Below, one piece after another: positions 8,766 through 17,036 of a stretch of DNA of 45,731 bases. Position 1 is the first letter of the stretch. Every line of letters starts with the position of its first letter. The notes under the pieces are model-generated. The model saw only the letters and a list, made by a program, of their open reading frames with translations. It ran no database searches and was not told the DNA's origin. The DNA is taken from contig JAGHAF010000108.1 of the NCBI GenBank assembly GCA_021161675.1, positions 1-45,731 of the forward strand. The letters are read 5' to 3'. The translations under genes were made by a program, and so were the position numbers. Origin of the DNA: Planctomycetota bacterium. Lineage in GTDB: Bacteria > Planctomycetota > Brocadiia > SM23-32.

Positions 8766-9830
8766 TTAGTCAGTTGATTTATCGTCGAGTCGATAGGAGC
8801 CGCTCAGGCTCCACCCGCGGAAGAAGATCACGTCAGCGATCTCGCGGGAGAGCTCGGCCCTGCGGTTAAGGCCCCGCCTTGAGACATATACGATGTCGTC
8901 CGGCTGCAGATAGAAGAACGCGCCCTTGTCATTGAGCGCCAGCGCCTGGCGCACGTCCAGGAATCGGCCCACCATCTTGTCGCCGCGCCGTCGCATCACG
9001 ACAACCTTGCCAAGGTCGGCGCTTGTGAGCTCTCCTGAGGCCAATGCAATGGCCTCGACGACGGTCGTAGGTCTGGAGACCTCATATGCGCCGGGTTTGT
9101 TGACCTGCCCCAGCACGTAGATACGCCGGCCTGCGTGCTCCTGGAGGAACAGGTCGACAGCCAGCCCCGGAAGGATATCGTGGTATTTCTTGTCAAGTTC
9201 AGCGTTCACGTCGGGTATCGTGCGGTCCTTGACCATAATGTCCCCGAGCATGGCGAAAGTCGCGTAGCCGTCCGGACGCACTGTGGTGAGCCGACTCAGG
9301 CCGCGAGGGGCGGTGTGTAAATCCTTTTTCAACTCGTCAATAGCGCTGCGGAACTCGGGCACAACCACATACAGATTCGGATTTTTCATCACCTTCCCGT
9401 AGCGGGATTTTAGCTGCCCGCTGAGCTGCTGAACCGTCATGTCCGTCACGTTGATCTCGCCAAGGTAGGGCAGCGATATCGTGCCGTCAGGCCGGACACG
9501 CTGGCTCACACTCAAGTCGGGCAGGTCCACGAAAGTGACCGAGACCACGTCGCCCACGGATAGCTTGAATTCTGCTTGCTTCTCCCACGTATTCACCTGG
9601 TAGAGCACGTCAAGCACGTCACCCGGGGCTATACGGTATTCCTGGAAGAATCCTTGCAAAGGCTCCTCGCCTTCCCCCGGCTGGAAAGTTATGAGCGGTA
9701 TCTCTATCAGCGGTGGCTGGCTAACGGCCTGATCCTGCTCCTGAACATTGGCGCAGCCTGGCGCAAAGCACAGCAAGAACGCCGCCCCGAGCGCCATGAA
9801 AAGAGACAGAGCAAAATTGGACGTGCCCAT
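8766..9830 (-). CDS. Wza-type polysaccharide export lipoprotein (SLBB domains)
   Basis: A 354-residue secreted lipoprotein. The signal peptide ends in a lipobox (F-A-P-G-C, near residue 26). It has a poly-export domain ('EYRIAPGDVLDV', 'LSVGDVVSVTF', 'VRPDGTISLPYLGEI') and C-terminal SLBB-type segments ('IYVLGQVNKPGAYEV', 'YLQPDDIVYVSRRG'). The protein would form the outer-membrane export channel for the polymer. Two APGD/SVGD-like segments occur in tandem, so the export domain may be partly duplicated. ATG 9830 is preferred to 9848. It gives a standard signal peptide, starts four bases after the kinase stop, and has a GGGAGAG ribosome site upstream. Confidence 0.92.
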   Translation of the reverse strand: MGTSNFALSLFMALGAAFLLCFAPGCANVQEQDQAVSQPPLIEIPLITFQPGEGEEPLQGFFQEYRIAPGDVLDVLYQVNTWEKQAEFKLSVGDVVSVTFVDLPDLSVSQRVRPDGTISLPYLGEINVTDMTVQQLSGQLKSRYGKVMKNPNLYVVVPEFRSAIDELKKDLHTAPRGLSRLTTVRPDGYATFAMLGDIMVKDRTIPDVNAELDKKYHDILPGLAVDLFLQEHAGRRIYVLGQVNKPGAYEVSRPTTVVEAIALASGELTSADLGKVVVMRRRGDKMVGRFLDVRQALALNDKGAFFYLQPDDIVYVSRRGLNRRAELSREIADVIFFRGWSLSGSYRLDDKSTD

Positions 9831-9834
9831 CGTA

Positions 9835-10506
9835 TCACACTCTCCCATAGAGGCCGGCCGGGATGGGATACTTCCGCTTGTTCAGCACAACCCCGAGTAT
9901 GTTTCCGCCGGAGCGGCTCAACTTGTCGCAGGCGATCTGAGCCACTTCCCATTTAGTCCTGCCGCATTCCACCACCACGATCACTGCGTCGAAAAGATGG
10001 GCGTGCAGCGTGGAAGTGGGGGAGGGAAGGACGGGATCGCCATCGAAAACCACGTAGCCGAACCGCTCTTGCAGTTCCCGAAGCTTCTGCGGGAAGACCG
10101 CTTTGTCAAAAGCGTCCATCCACGCATCAATTGCAGCGGCAGTGCCGGCCGGAATTATTACCGGCCCGCCGGGATCGGCGGTGGAAATGGTCTGTTCGAG
10201 AGGAACTCTTGACAGGAGGTAGTCAAAAAATCCGGGGGGTTCGCCCTCTAACTCGCAAAAGTCCTGAAGGGCGAGGGCACCTGTATTGGCTTCTACCAGG
10301 GCCACGCCCCCGTTCCCGATCATAGAGAGCCCGTAGGCCATCAACGCTGCTACAGTGGTCTTGCCCTCGCCGGCGCGAGAACTCGTTACGTAGAGCGTTT
10401 GCACTTTGCTGCCACTGGCCGCGCTCAGAAGACCGCCCGCCAGATTGGCGAGTCCGGGCCTCCTTTTCTCCAGGATACGTCTCAACTTTGTGCCACGCCG
10501 TCGCAT
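9835..10506 (-). CDS. CpsD/CapB-like BY-kinase or exopolysaccharide ATPase
   Basis: A 223-residue P-loop protein of the Wzc/CpsD/ExoR group. Walker A is 'SSRAGEGKTT' (about residues 42-51) and Walker B is 'VVFDGDPV'. The Walker A' segment, normally hhhDxDxR, reads 'VALVEANTG', so the usual acidic pair is altered. The C-terminus is 'KYPIPAGLYGRV' with two tyrosines but no tyrosine cluster. It may be a weak or dead kinase that works as a regulatory ATPase with the neighbouring Wzz-like protein. ATG 10506 was chosen because a strong promoter occupies 10516-10543; the TTG frame extension to 10536 would start inside that promoter. It is the first gene of the operon. Confidence 0.85.
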   Translation of the reverse strand: MRRRGTKLRRILEKRRPGLANLAGGLLSAASGSKVQTLYVTSSRAGEGKTTVAALMAYGLSMIGNGGVALVEANTGALALQDFCELEGEPPGFFDYLLSRVPLEQTISTADPGGPVIIPAGTAAAIDAWMDAFDKAVFPQKLRELQERFGYVVFDGDPVLPSPTSTLHAHLFDAVIVVVECGRTKWEVAQIACDKLSRSGGNILGVVLNKRKYPIPAGLYGRV

Positions 10507-10513
10507 GTTGAGA

Positions 10514-10543
10514 ATTGTATACGCATTCTTACGCAAAAGTCAA
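10514..10543 (-). promoter_or_regulatory. Sigma-70-like promoter of the exopolysaccharide operon
   Basis: On the minus strand TTGACT (10543-10538) is followed after 16 bases by TATACA (10521-10516, reading on to TATACAAT). The predicted start of transcription is about 10509, only a few bases before the first ATG at 10506. The mRNA would then be almost or fully leaderless. Confidence 0.7.
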
Positions 10544-10586
10544 ACATGATATTGCTCCAAACTACTATTCGTGTTACCTGCAAATG

Positions 10587-11696
10587 TCACTCAAAGCTGG
10601 GCACGATCACCTCGGCGCCATCCTGCATGGCTGACTCGTGGGCGCAGATGCCGGACGCCGTCCAGTTCGCCGCCGTGATCTCGTTGATCCACGACTTGCG
10701 GCCCTCTACGATGCTGCGGACGAACTCATGGACCAGGTGCGGGTGCGAGCCGCCGTGCCCGCCGCCCTGCAAGAATGACAGGGCCGGCTGCGACTCGTCG
10801 TAGACGCCGCGCTGTGTGAAGCGGGCGATCTCGGCAGGGAGCAGCTCGGCGCGGTCCGGTGGTTTGACGCGTTCCGCGATGTCGCCCCTGGTGAACACGA
10901 TCGGGTCCTCATGTTCTAACTGTTGCCATTCGAAGCTCTTTTCGTCGCCGTAGATTGCGAAGCTCTCGGTGTAGGCTCTGGCCGTCTGGTACATGAACCG
11001 GCTGACCTCGGCGGCCACGTTTGTGCCCTCCAGCCGGAAGATGGCGGTCTCGAAGGGGAAGGGGTTCCCGTAATTCCCCCGCACGTCATCGCGCAACTCC
11101 CCCGAGCCGAAGCAATGGACTTTCACCGCACGGGTCTTCAGCAACGCCAGGGCCGGGGCGAACGCGTGGGTGATGTGCACCAGCGGCGGGAAGCCCAGCC
11201 AGTAATCGGGCCATCCCACCATGTCCTGCAGATGCGCCCCGCGCACGAAGGTGATCGTGCCCAGCTCGCCGCGCTCCATCATGTCCTTGGCGAAGAGAAA
11301 CTCACGCGTGTAGACGCTCGTCTCCATCATCATGAAGTTCTTGCCGGACTCGCGCTGCGCGGCGATCACGTCCCGCAGCTCATCGAGGGTCAATCCCATC
11401 GGGATCGTGCAGGCGCAGTGCTTGCCCGAACGAAGGACGGCGGCGGACTGCGCGGCGTGAACGGTGGGCGGCGTTACCAGATGCAGCGCGTCTATCTCGT
11501 CGTCGGCCAGCAGTTCGTCCAGGTCCGCGCTGCGGTTTTGGACATTATACCTGTCGCCGACCCATGTCAGCCGGCTCGGATCCCTGTCGCAGATCGTCAA
11601 CGCCTCGACGTCAGGATGGTGCAGGTAAATGGGCACGAACTCCGCCCCGAAGTTCAGGCCTACCAGCGCGACGTGAAGTCCACCTTTCGCACTCAC
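10587..11696 (-). CDS. Gfo/Idh/MocA family oxidoreductase (atypical active site)
   Basis: A 369-residue NAD(P)-dependent oxidoreductase-like protein. The N-terminal Rossmann fold begins 'VALVGLNFGAEFVPIY'. The C-terminal GFO domain contains 'GAHLQDMVGWPDYWLGFPP' and 'GGHGGSHPHLVHEFV', the latter a common end motif of this family. The canonical E-K-P motif is replaced by T-I-P in 'GKHCACTIPMGLT' (near residue 99), so the usual catalytic lysine is missing. The substrate is probably a sugar or cyclitol, but this change makes a standard dehydrogenase reaction uncertain. The start is GTG with a GGAGG site nine bases upstream. It stands alone downstream of the aldolase gene; 126 bases separate them. 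Confidence 0.88.
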   Translation of the reverse strand: MSAKGGLHVALVGLNFGAEFVPIYLHHPDVEALTICDRDPSRLTWVGDRYNVQNRSADLDELLADDEIDALHLVTPPTVHAAQSAAVLRSGKHCACTIPMGLTLDELRDVIAAQRESGKNFMMMETSVYTREFLFAKDMMERGELGTITFVRGAHLQDMVGWPDYWLGFPPLVHITHAFAPALALLKTRAVKVHCFGSGELRDDVRGNYGNPFPFETAIFRLEGTNVAAEVSRFMYQTARAYTESFAIYGDEKSFEWQQLEHEDPIVFTRGDIAERVKPPDRAELLPAEIARFTQRGVYDESQPALSFLQGGGHGGSHPHLVHEFVRSIVEGRKSWINEITAANWTASGICAHESAMQDGAEVIVPSFE

Positions 11697-11822
11697 TCGA
11701 ACGTTCCTCCGTTTTGGGATTATAGTTTGCAGCCGAACATTGTAGGTCTGATTGCCATCGGATTCAATGAATCGGGTGTCTTTGCCTGGACATGGCGTCC
11801 CGCACTCAGGGCGCGGAAGGGG

Positions 11823-13013
11823 TTAACCCGCCGCCAGTCCACGGCGAAAGCGATCCGCTTCGCAGTCACGAAGAGATTCAATCGCCTCGCTGCTCAGCCC
11901 GCGAGGCCCCCCGAAGTGAAACGCCACCGACAGTGTTTCCAGAACAGCTTGCATCACGCTCGAGGCGGCATCGAGCAGTTTGGCGGAAGGCGCTGCGCTA
12001 AACAGCCCCAGTCCCTTTAGCAGGATGCAGAACGGCGTATCTGCCCCTGCCTCCACCTCCTTCAGGGCGCTGATTACTTCGCGCTCCACGGACGTCTCCC
12101 GTTCGTGCGGCTCGACCCATATCGGCCGCCCCCCGCAGTAGACAACCTGGTCCGGAATCATGGGCGGCGCCTTGCTCAGGTCTCTGGCCCGGGGAATGCG
12201 GAGGAACTCCGTCACTGCTTTCTCATTGTCGAATCGGATGAGCGCCGGCCGGCCAAGAACGGCGGAGTAGAAAGGACGCATGGCCGCCGCCACTTGGGCC
12301 GCCATGGCTTCTTGCTGTCCGGCGCTCAGGGGAGAGAAGGGGGGCAGCGCTGCCTTTTCCCGCGCCTTGCGCACGGCCCCTTCAATAGCGCCGAATACTT
12401 CCTTCGTCAGAGAAAGCGCACGGTCGGCTTTATCCGCCGTGACAAACAGGCCGTGGTTTTCCAGAAACATCACCTCGGGCGGACCGCCATATCGCCGCCT
12501 GTGATTCGCCAGTTCCGTGTAGAGTCGCGTGGCCAGGCTGTAGCCCGGATTGACATATTCCACGTAGAGGTAGGGGGGGGCGAAGTCGGCGAACAGTTCG
12601 GCCAGTTTCTCCCGCCCTTTTGCGGCGCAGAGCAGGCCGTTGACGACGGAAGGATGTGTGTGCACAACGTAGCGCCCGAGCATGGCGTGCAAGCCGGTCT
12701 CCACAGACGGGCGCCCGTCCAACCGGTCAACGCAAGACTCGCAGAGACGGCGCAGCACCTCCGCTTCTCGGTCGGCCGGCCGCAGCTCGAGCAGGTCTTT
12801 ATCCTCTACCACGCGGAGGCACTTCTCAACGTCTACCTGCCGGTAACCCCGGCCCTCACTCATGTCTGCCAGACTGGTTCCACTGGCCTTCACGTACATC
12901 AGGTCTCCGGCCTGAGTCTTGACGCTCGTATTGCCGCCGCCTCCCTGCACGAGGCGCTCGTCGCCGCCCACGGCTTTCGATATTCGGAGCATGTCCGTCA
13001 GGTCTTGGTCCAT
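11823..13013 (-). CDS. Class II aldolase/adducin-like enzyme (RhaD-type half)
   Basis: A 396-residue protein resembling the aldolase half of the bifunctional rhamnulose-1-phosphate aldolase/alcohol dehydrogenase family. Visible marks are 'GGGNTSVK' (25-32), 'YVKASGTSLADM' (40-51), zinc-ligand motif 'HTHPS' (118-122) and 'ENHGLF' (185-190). The enzyme would cleave a ketose-1-phosphate to DHAP and an aldehyde; the sugar is not certain. ATG 13013 was chosen because an AGGAG site lies nine bases upstream and the protein then begins like the family; the open frame to 13253 lacks family sequence. It is divergent from an SDR gene that matches the other half of the bifunctional enzyme. Confidence 0.85.
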   Translation of the reverse strand: MDQDLTDMLRISKAVGGDERLVQGGGGNTSVKTQAGDLMYVKASGTSLADMSEGRGYRQVDVEKCLRVVEDKDLLELRPADREAEVLRRLCESCVDRLDGRPSVETGLHAMLGRYVVHTHPSVVNGLLCAAKGREKLAELFADFAPPYLYVEYVNPGYSLATRLYTELANHRRRYGGPPEVMFLENHGLFVTADKADRALSLTKEVFGAIEGAVRKAREKAALPPFSPLSAGQQEAMAAQVAAAMRPFYSAVLGRPALIRFDNEKAVTEFLRIPRARDLSKAPPMIPDQVVYCGGRPIWVEPHERETSVEREVISALKEVEAGADTPFCILLKGLGLFSAAPSAKLLDAASSVMQAVLETLSVAFHFGGPRGLSSEAIESLRDCEADRFRRGLAAG

Positions 13014-13118
13014 ACCGATCGTCTCCTGCGCTGGTCCGGTCCCGTCGCGCTTTAAGGCTATCTTAAGAGCCCTGCTCGAACAACCGGAAGAGAGGGAAGG
13101 GCGCGCTGCAGAAGCTGG

Positions 13119-13147
13119 TTGACAGTACCCCATGAAGATGCTAGAGT
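13119..13147 (+). promoter_or_regulatory. Sigma-70-like promoter for the SDR gene
   Basis: TTGACA (13119-13124), a 17-base spacer and TAGAGT (13142-13147). Transcription would begin near 13154, upstream of the small ORF at 13252 and the SDR gene. Confidence 0.6.
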
Positions 13148-13251
13148 TGGGCGTTACGGCCCGCGACACCGGGCGTGGCTCGCGGCGCGTGGCAGCATCG
13201 AGTGGCGGTCCCGCTGGGGACTTCGGCTGGGCCGGAGAGGAGCCTGGAGCC

Positions 13252-13362
13252 ATGCCGGAAGCTGACGCAGGAAAAAAAGAAAAGAAGAACTTCTACGTGC
13301 ACATTCCCGTGGCCGGCGGCAGGAAGCGAGGCGGGCGCCTTTCCAATGAATACGGACTTTGA
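13252..13362 (+). CDS. Possible small ORF (36 aa) overlapping the SDR start
   Basis: ATG 13252 opens a 36-codon frame with a purine-rich ribosome site (GAGAGGAG) nine bases upstream. It ends in TGA 17 bases inside the SDR gene. The peptide is Lys/Arg-rich at the start ('GKKEKKNFYVHIPVAGG') and matches no family known to me. It could be a real small protein or a translational leader that delivers ribosomes to the SDR start, whose own ribosome site is weak. Chance cannot be excluded for so short a frame. Confidence 0.35.
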   Translation: MPEADAGKKEKKNFYVHIPVAGGRKRGGRLSNEYGL

Positions 13363-14542
13363 TCCGCGCAAAATCGAATCGCGGCTTGCGAAGCTCGCGC
13401 CGGCCTGCCGCGGCCTTTTGGCGGAGCCTTCCGGCGGCGACGACGTGCCGCATTGGCGCGTTATCCTGGAATCACTCACGAGCGATGGGGACCGCGCTTT
13501 CGTAGCGTCGGACCATTGGCAAGACCTGAAACGCTGTCTCGCGCCGCTCGCTGACTTTCAGTCCCCTCCGCTTCGCCTACCTGAACTCGATTACGACGCC
13601 CCTTCCGAGCAACTCCGCGCAGGGGTGAGAGCGGCGATCCGCGATCATGTCGAAACTCACGCTCAGAAACCCCTCGTAATCCTGGCGCCCGACGTCGGAA
13701 TCCTCCACGTGGTTCAGCGAGCGGGCGAGCGAGATGCGCCCCTTCGGAACGAAGTGGCCGTCGTCACCGGCGCCGCAGGCGCAATTGGCGCCGGAATCTG
13801 CCGGGGGCTGCTGCAAAACGGCTGCCGGGTGGCCGCCACTGACCTGCCGGGAGAAAGACTCGACAACCTGGTTGCCGAATTTGCGGAAACCGCGGGCGAC
13901 CGCATCATCGGCGTTCCTCTTGACGTAACAGACGTGGAGTCCGTAACGGCGGGCTTCAATGCCGTGGTCCGGCAGTGGGGCGGCGTGGACATCGTAATCG
14001 TCAACGCTGGCGTCCCGCTGGTCTCGTCCATTGTCGAGATGGCCCTGGAGGAGTTCCGCCTGTTGGAGAAAGTGAACGTCGAAGGCGCCTTGCTGACTCT
14101 TGCGGAGGCGGGACGCCTAATGCGGTTGCAGGGCACCGGCGGCGACATAGTCCTGATTTCGACCAAGAACGTCTTCAGTCCAGGCGCCAGGTTCGGGGCT
14201 TACAGCGCAACCAAAGCCGGCGCACATCAGCTCGCGCGGATTGCCAGCCTGGAACTGGCCCCATTCGACATCCGCGTCAACATGGTGGCGCCTGACGCCG
14301 TGTTCGCCGACGGAGAGAGGAAGTCCGGCCTGTGGGAGACCATCGGCCCCGACCGCATGCGTGACAAGGGCCTCTCCGCCGAAGACCTGCCGGAGCACTA
14401 CAAGAACCGCAGCCTGCTGAAGGCCCGTGTGACGGCGCAGCACGTGGCCAATGCAGTGTTGTTCTTTGTGACCCGGAAGACGCCCACCACAGGCGCCACG
14501 ATCCCCGTTGATGGCGGACTTCCTGACGCTACGCCTCGATAG
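13346..14542 (+). CDS. Short-chain dehydrogenase with N-terminal extension (RhaD/AdhE-type second half)
   Basis: A 398-residue protein. Residues 135-398 are a classical SDR: cofactor motif 'TGAAGAIG' (141-148), 'NAG' ('IVNAGVP'), catalytic 'YSATK' (Y286, K290) and 'PVDGG' near the end. Residues 1-130 are an extension containing 'PLVILAPDVGIL' (109-120), which resembles the linker of bifunctional aldolase/SDR proteins. It probably oxidises the aldehyde or alcohol made by the divergent aldolase, for example lactaldehyde in rhamnose-type breakdown. The start is uncertain. ATG 13346 has only a weak ribosome site but removes a 57-residue low-quality segment that begins at GTG 13175. Confidence 0.82.
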   Translation: MNTDFDPRKIESRLAKLAPACRGLLAEPSGGDDVPHWRVILESLTSDGDRAFVASDHWQDLKRCLAPLADFQSPPLRLPELDYDAPSEQLRAGVRAAIRDHVETHAQKPLVILAPDVGILHVVQRAGERDAPLRNEVAVVTGAAGAIGAGICRGLLQNGCRVAATDLPGERLDNLVAEFAETAGDRIIGVPLDVTDVESVTAGFNAVVRQWGGVDIVIVNAGVPLVSSIVEMALEEFRLLEKVNVEGALLTLAEAGRLMRLQGTGGDIVLISTKNVFSPGARFGAYSATKAGAHQLARIASLELAPFDIRVNMVAPDAVFADGERKSGLWETIGPDRMRDKGLSAEDLPEHYKNRSLLKARVTAQHVANAVLFFVTRKTPTTGATIPVDGGLPDATPR

Positions 14543-14611
14543 GCGCGCCCCTCCCAGTCGTTTTATTCGGGCCGTCCCATTCGGGGAAGATTACGTTCCC
14601 CCAGGGACTCC

Positions 14612-15475
14612 CTATCTAATATACCTGCCTATGATCGCGTCCAGACGGTCTCTGGTCGCGTCGTCAATCTGGTCCAGATCAGTGAGCAGCGCGGAGCCAA
14701 GCGCGTTGGCGCAGGGGCACGCGCGCTCGTGCGGAATGAGGGGGACAGCGCCGCAGATAACCTTTCGGGCCAGCTCGGTGTTCTTGCGGAGGTTCTCCAG
14801 AAGCATCTCCACCGTGACGCTCTCGTCGCTCTCGCGCCAGCAGTCGTAGTCGGTCACGCACGCCATCGTCGCGTAGCATATCTCCGCCTCACGCGCCAGC
14901 TTGGCCTCCTGGAGGTTCGTCATGCCGATCACGTCCACACTCCAGGAACGGTAGAGCTGCGACTCCGCGCGGGTGGAGAAGGCCGGCCCCTCCATGCACA
15001 GGTACGTCCCTCCTCGATGCACTGTGCCGCCGCACTGCTCGACGGTGTCGGCGAGGATGGCGCTCAGTTCCGCGCAGACAGGCTCCGCGAAGCTGACGTG
15101 CGCCACAACCCCGCCACCGAAGAAGGTGTCGGCCCGCCCACGGGTGCGGTCAATGAACTGATCCGGGACCACGACCTCGCGAGGGTGCACGTCCTCCCTC
15201 ATGCTTCCGACGGCGCCGACGGAGATGATCCGCTCGACCCCTATCTTCTTGAAGGCGTAGATGTTCGCCCGGAACGGAAGCTCGCTCGGCAGAAGCCGGT
15301 GGCCGCGCCCGTGCCGGGGCAGAAAAGCCACCTCCCGACCGGCCACCTCGACCAGCGCGATGGTGTCGGAAGGGGGGCCGAAGGGGGTTTCAACAGCGAG
15401 TTCCTCAAGGACGGTCAGCCCTTCCATGTCGTAGAGCCCGCTGCCGCCTATCACGCCGATTCTGTTCTTGCTCAA
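14612..15475 (-). CDS. mtnP: S-methyl-5'-thioadenosine phosphorylase
   Basis: A 287-residue purine nucleoside phosphorylase-fold enzyme that splits methylthioadenosine into adenine and methylthioribose-1-phosphate in methionine salvage. Signatures are 'GVIGGSGLYD' at the N-terminus, 'LPRHGRGHRLLPSE', 'MEGPAFSTRAES' and 'GMTNLQEAKLAREAEICYA', with the base-binding Asp in 'TDYDCW'. The start is taken as TTG 15475, with GGGAG ten bases upstream. The longer frame to TTG 15550 would begin inside the -35 box of the promoter described here. It is divergent from mtnA, which performs the next step on its product. Confidence 0.93.
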   Translation of the reverse strand: MSKNRIGVIGGSGLYDMEGLTVLEELAVETPFGPPSDTIALVEVAGREVAFLPRHGRGHRLLPSELPFRANIYAFKKIGVERIISVGAVGSMREDVHPREVVVPDQFIDRTRGRADTFFGGGVVAHVSFAEPVCAELSAILADTVEQCGGTVHRGGTYLCMEGPAFSTRAESQLYRSWSVDVIGMTNLQEAKLAREAEICYATMACVTDYDCWRESDESVTVEMLLENLRKNTELARKVICGAVPLIPHERACPCANALGSALLTDLDQIDDATRDRLDAIIGRYIR

Positions 15476-15522
15476 GTTCTGAGAACTCCCAGGATTGTGT
15501 TGAACGCGGGGTCCTGTGTGGG

Positions 15523-15550
15523 ATTCTACAGTCCCCCGCAGGTGTGTCAA
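15523..15550 (-). promoter_or_regulatory. Sigma-70-like promoter of mtnP
   Basis: Minus strand: TTGACA (15550-15545), a 16-base spacer, TAGAAT (15528-15523) preceded by TG. The expected transcript start is near 15516, giving a leader of about 40 bases to the TTG start. Confidence 0.65.
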
Positions 15551-15644
15551 GCCGGAACAAGAGCGCCGTGGGTCCCGGTTTCCACAGGACAGACTTCATA
15601 CGATTGCAGCCCTTCGAACGGCCCCGCTCCGCCTGGAGCGTTCC

Positions 15645-15674
15645 TTGACAGGCATTAGCCGCTTCATTTAGGGT
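15645..15674 (+). promoter_or_regulatory. Candidate promoter of mtnA
   Basis: A perfect TTGACA (15645-15650) is followed after 17-18 bases by a poor -10 (TTAGGG or TAGGGT, 15668-15674). The mtnP-mtnA intergenic region holds this and the mtnP promoter; I see no riboswitch or ORF in it. Confidence 0.4.
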
Positions 15675-15792
15675 ATGGACTCCCGGTTAGGCAGGGGCGC
15701 GTCGCGAGTATTCTGCGTCAAGCCGACCGCGTGCCCGACGCATGTCCTCAGGCCACGACCAGGCGCGCATACGGAGGGAGGGAGGAGGGTAG

Positions 15793-16869
15793 ATGGACGT
15801 CAAAGGGAAGCGCTACCGCACCGTCTGGATGGACGGTTCTGACGTCATGGTGATCAACCAGGCATTGCTCCCGCACAGGTTCGAGATAGCCAGGTTGGAG
15901 AAGCACGCGGATACCGCGCGTGCGATAAAGGAGATGATCGTGCGCGGCGCCGGCGCCGTAGGGGCTGCCGGCGCGTACGGCATGGCGCAGGCAATCCTCG
16001 AAGCGCCTGACGAAGAGTTCGAGGCCTATGTGAAGGCGGCCGCCGAGAAGCTGCGGACCACGCGGCCCACCGCCCAAAACCTGTTCGAGGGCATCAATGC
16101 GGCGCTCAGGGCCGTTGACCCAAAGGATCGGGAGGACTCACGCGTCAAAGCTGTGGATGCGGCGCAGAGGTATGCGGACCACGACGCCAGCTCCTGTGAG
16201 GCGATAGGGGAGTATGGCGCCGAGCTGATCCCGGACGGAGCGCGCATTCTGACGCACTGTAACGCCGGCTGGCTGGCGTTTGTGGACTGGGGATCCGCCC
16301 TTTCGCCTATCTACACCGCGAAGCGTCAGGGCAAGGGCGTCTTTGTGTATGTGGATGAGACGCGGCCCAGATGTCAGGGCGCCCGGCTCACCGCCTGGGA
16401 GCTTCAGGGAGAAGGCGTGCCCCACGCGGTGATAGCCGACAACGCGGCGGGGTTCTACATGCGCCGCGGGGAGGTGGACCTCGTCATCGTGGGCGGCGAC
16501 CGCATAGCCGCTAATGGCGACGTGGCGAACAAGATCGGCACTTACGAGAAGGCCGTGCTGGCAAAGGAGAACGGCATCCCATTCTATGTCGCGGCGCCCA
16601 CGACCACCATTGATTTTGACTGCCCCGGTGGCGATGACATCCCGATTGAGGAGCGCCCTGAGGAAGAGGTCACGTTCATGTTCGGCCGTGACGCCGGCGG
16701 CAGGCTCTTGCGGGTCAGGATAGCGCCGGAGGGGAGCCCCGCCAAGAATCCCGCATTTGACGTGACGCCGGCCGCCCTGGTGAAAGGCATTATCACGGAG
16801 AAAGGTGTGCTGCAGCCAGGCCGCCTGGCCGAGATTCGACCAGAGCGCGCGGCCCGTTTTCACCTCTAG
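15793..16869 (+). CDS. mtnA: S-methyl-5-thioribose-1-phosphate isomerase
   Basis: A 358-residue enzyme of the eIF2B-related family that converts methylthioribose-1-phosphate to the ribulose form. Hallmarks are 'VRGAGAVGAAGAYGMA', 'TRPTAQNL', 'HCNAGWLA', 'DETRPRCQGARLTAWEL' and 'VGGDRIAANGDVANKIGTY', the last carrying the catalytic Asp. 'APTTTID' and the C-terminal 'NPAFDVTP' are also present. The ATG follows a long purine-rich GGAGG tract. Length is normal for MtnA (about 350). It works directly after MtnP in methionine salvage; the two genes are divergent over 317 bases. Its transcript runs toward the tmRNA terminator on the opposite strand. Confidence 0.95.
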   Translation: MDVKGKRYRTVWMDGSDVMVINQALLPHRFEIARLEKHADTARAIKEMIVRGAGAVGAAGAYGMAQAILEAPDEEFEAYVKAAAEKLRTTRPTAQNLFEGINAALRAVDPKDREDSRVKAVDAAQRYADHDASSCEAIGEYGAELIPDGARILTHCNAGWLAFVDWGSALSPIYTAKRQGKGVFVYVDETRPRCQGARLTAWELQGEGVPHAVIADNAAGFYMRRGEVDLVIVGGDRIAANGDVANKIGTYEKAVLAKENGIPFYVAAPTTTIDFDCPGGDDIPIEERPEEEVTFMFGRDAGGRLLRVRIAPEGSPAKNPAFDVTPAALVKGIITEKGVLQPGRLAEIRPERAARFHL

Positions 16870-16965
16870 CGACGGCAACTCTTTCTCACCGAACGCGTCA
16901 CGACGCTTGAACTCGTGGCGAAGCGCACATTACCGGCGGCCGGTGTCGAAGCGATACACTGGTCG

Positions 16966-17003
16966 AAAACAACGCGGCCCACCATGCCTCGGCCGGTGGG
17001 CCG
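16966..17003 (-). terminator. Rho-independent terminator of ssrA
   Basis: An eight-base stem (16976-16983 with 16995-17002, GGCCCACC/GGTGGGCC) lies on the minus strand about 35 bases after the tmRNA 3' end. It is followed by a T-rich tail (GCGTTGTTTTC). The hairpin may also slow mtnA transcription coming from the other side. Confidence 0.65.
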
Positions 17004-17036
17004 TTTCGCAGCAGAGCAAGTTTGCTCCGGTAAGGA

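Noticed and set aside
13175..13345. N-terminal 57 residues of the SDR frame starting at GTG 13175
   Set aside because: The stretch is low-quality sequence with no similarity to the fold; the 36-codon frame in another register looks more protein-like.
15476..15550. N-terminal extension of mtnP starting at TTG 15550
   Set aside because: The TTG is part of a good -35 box, and the extension does not match the family.
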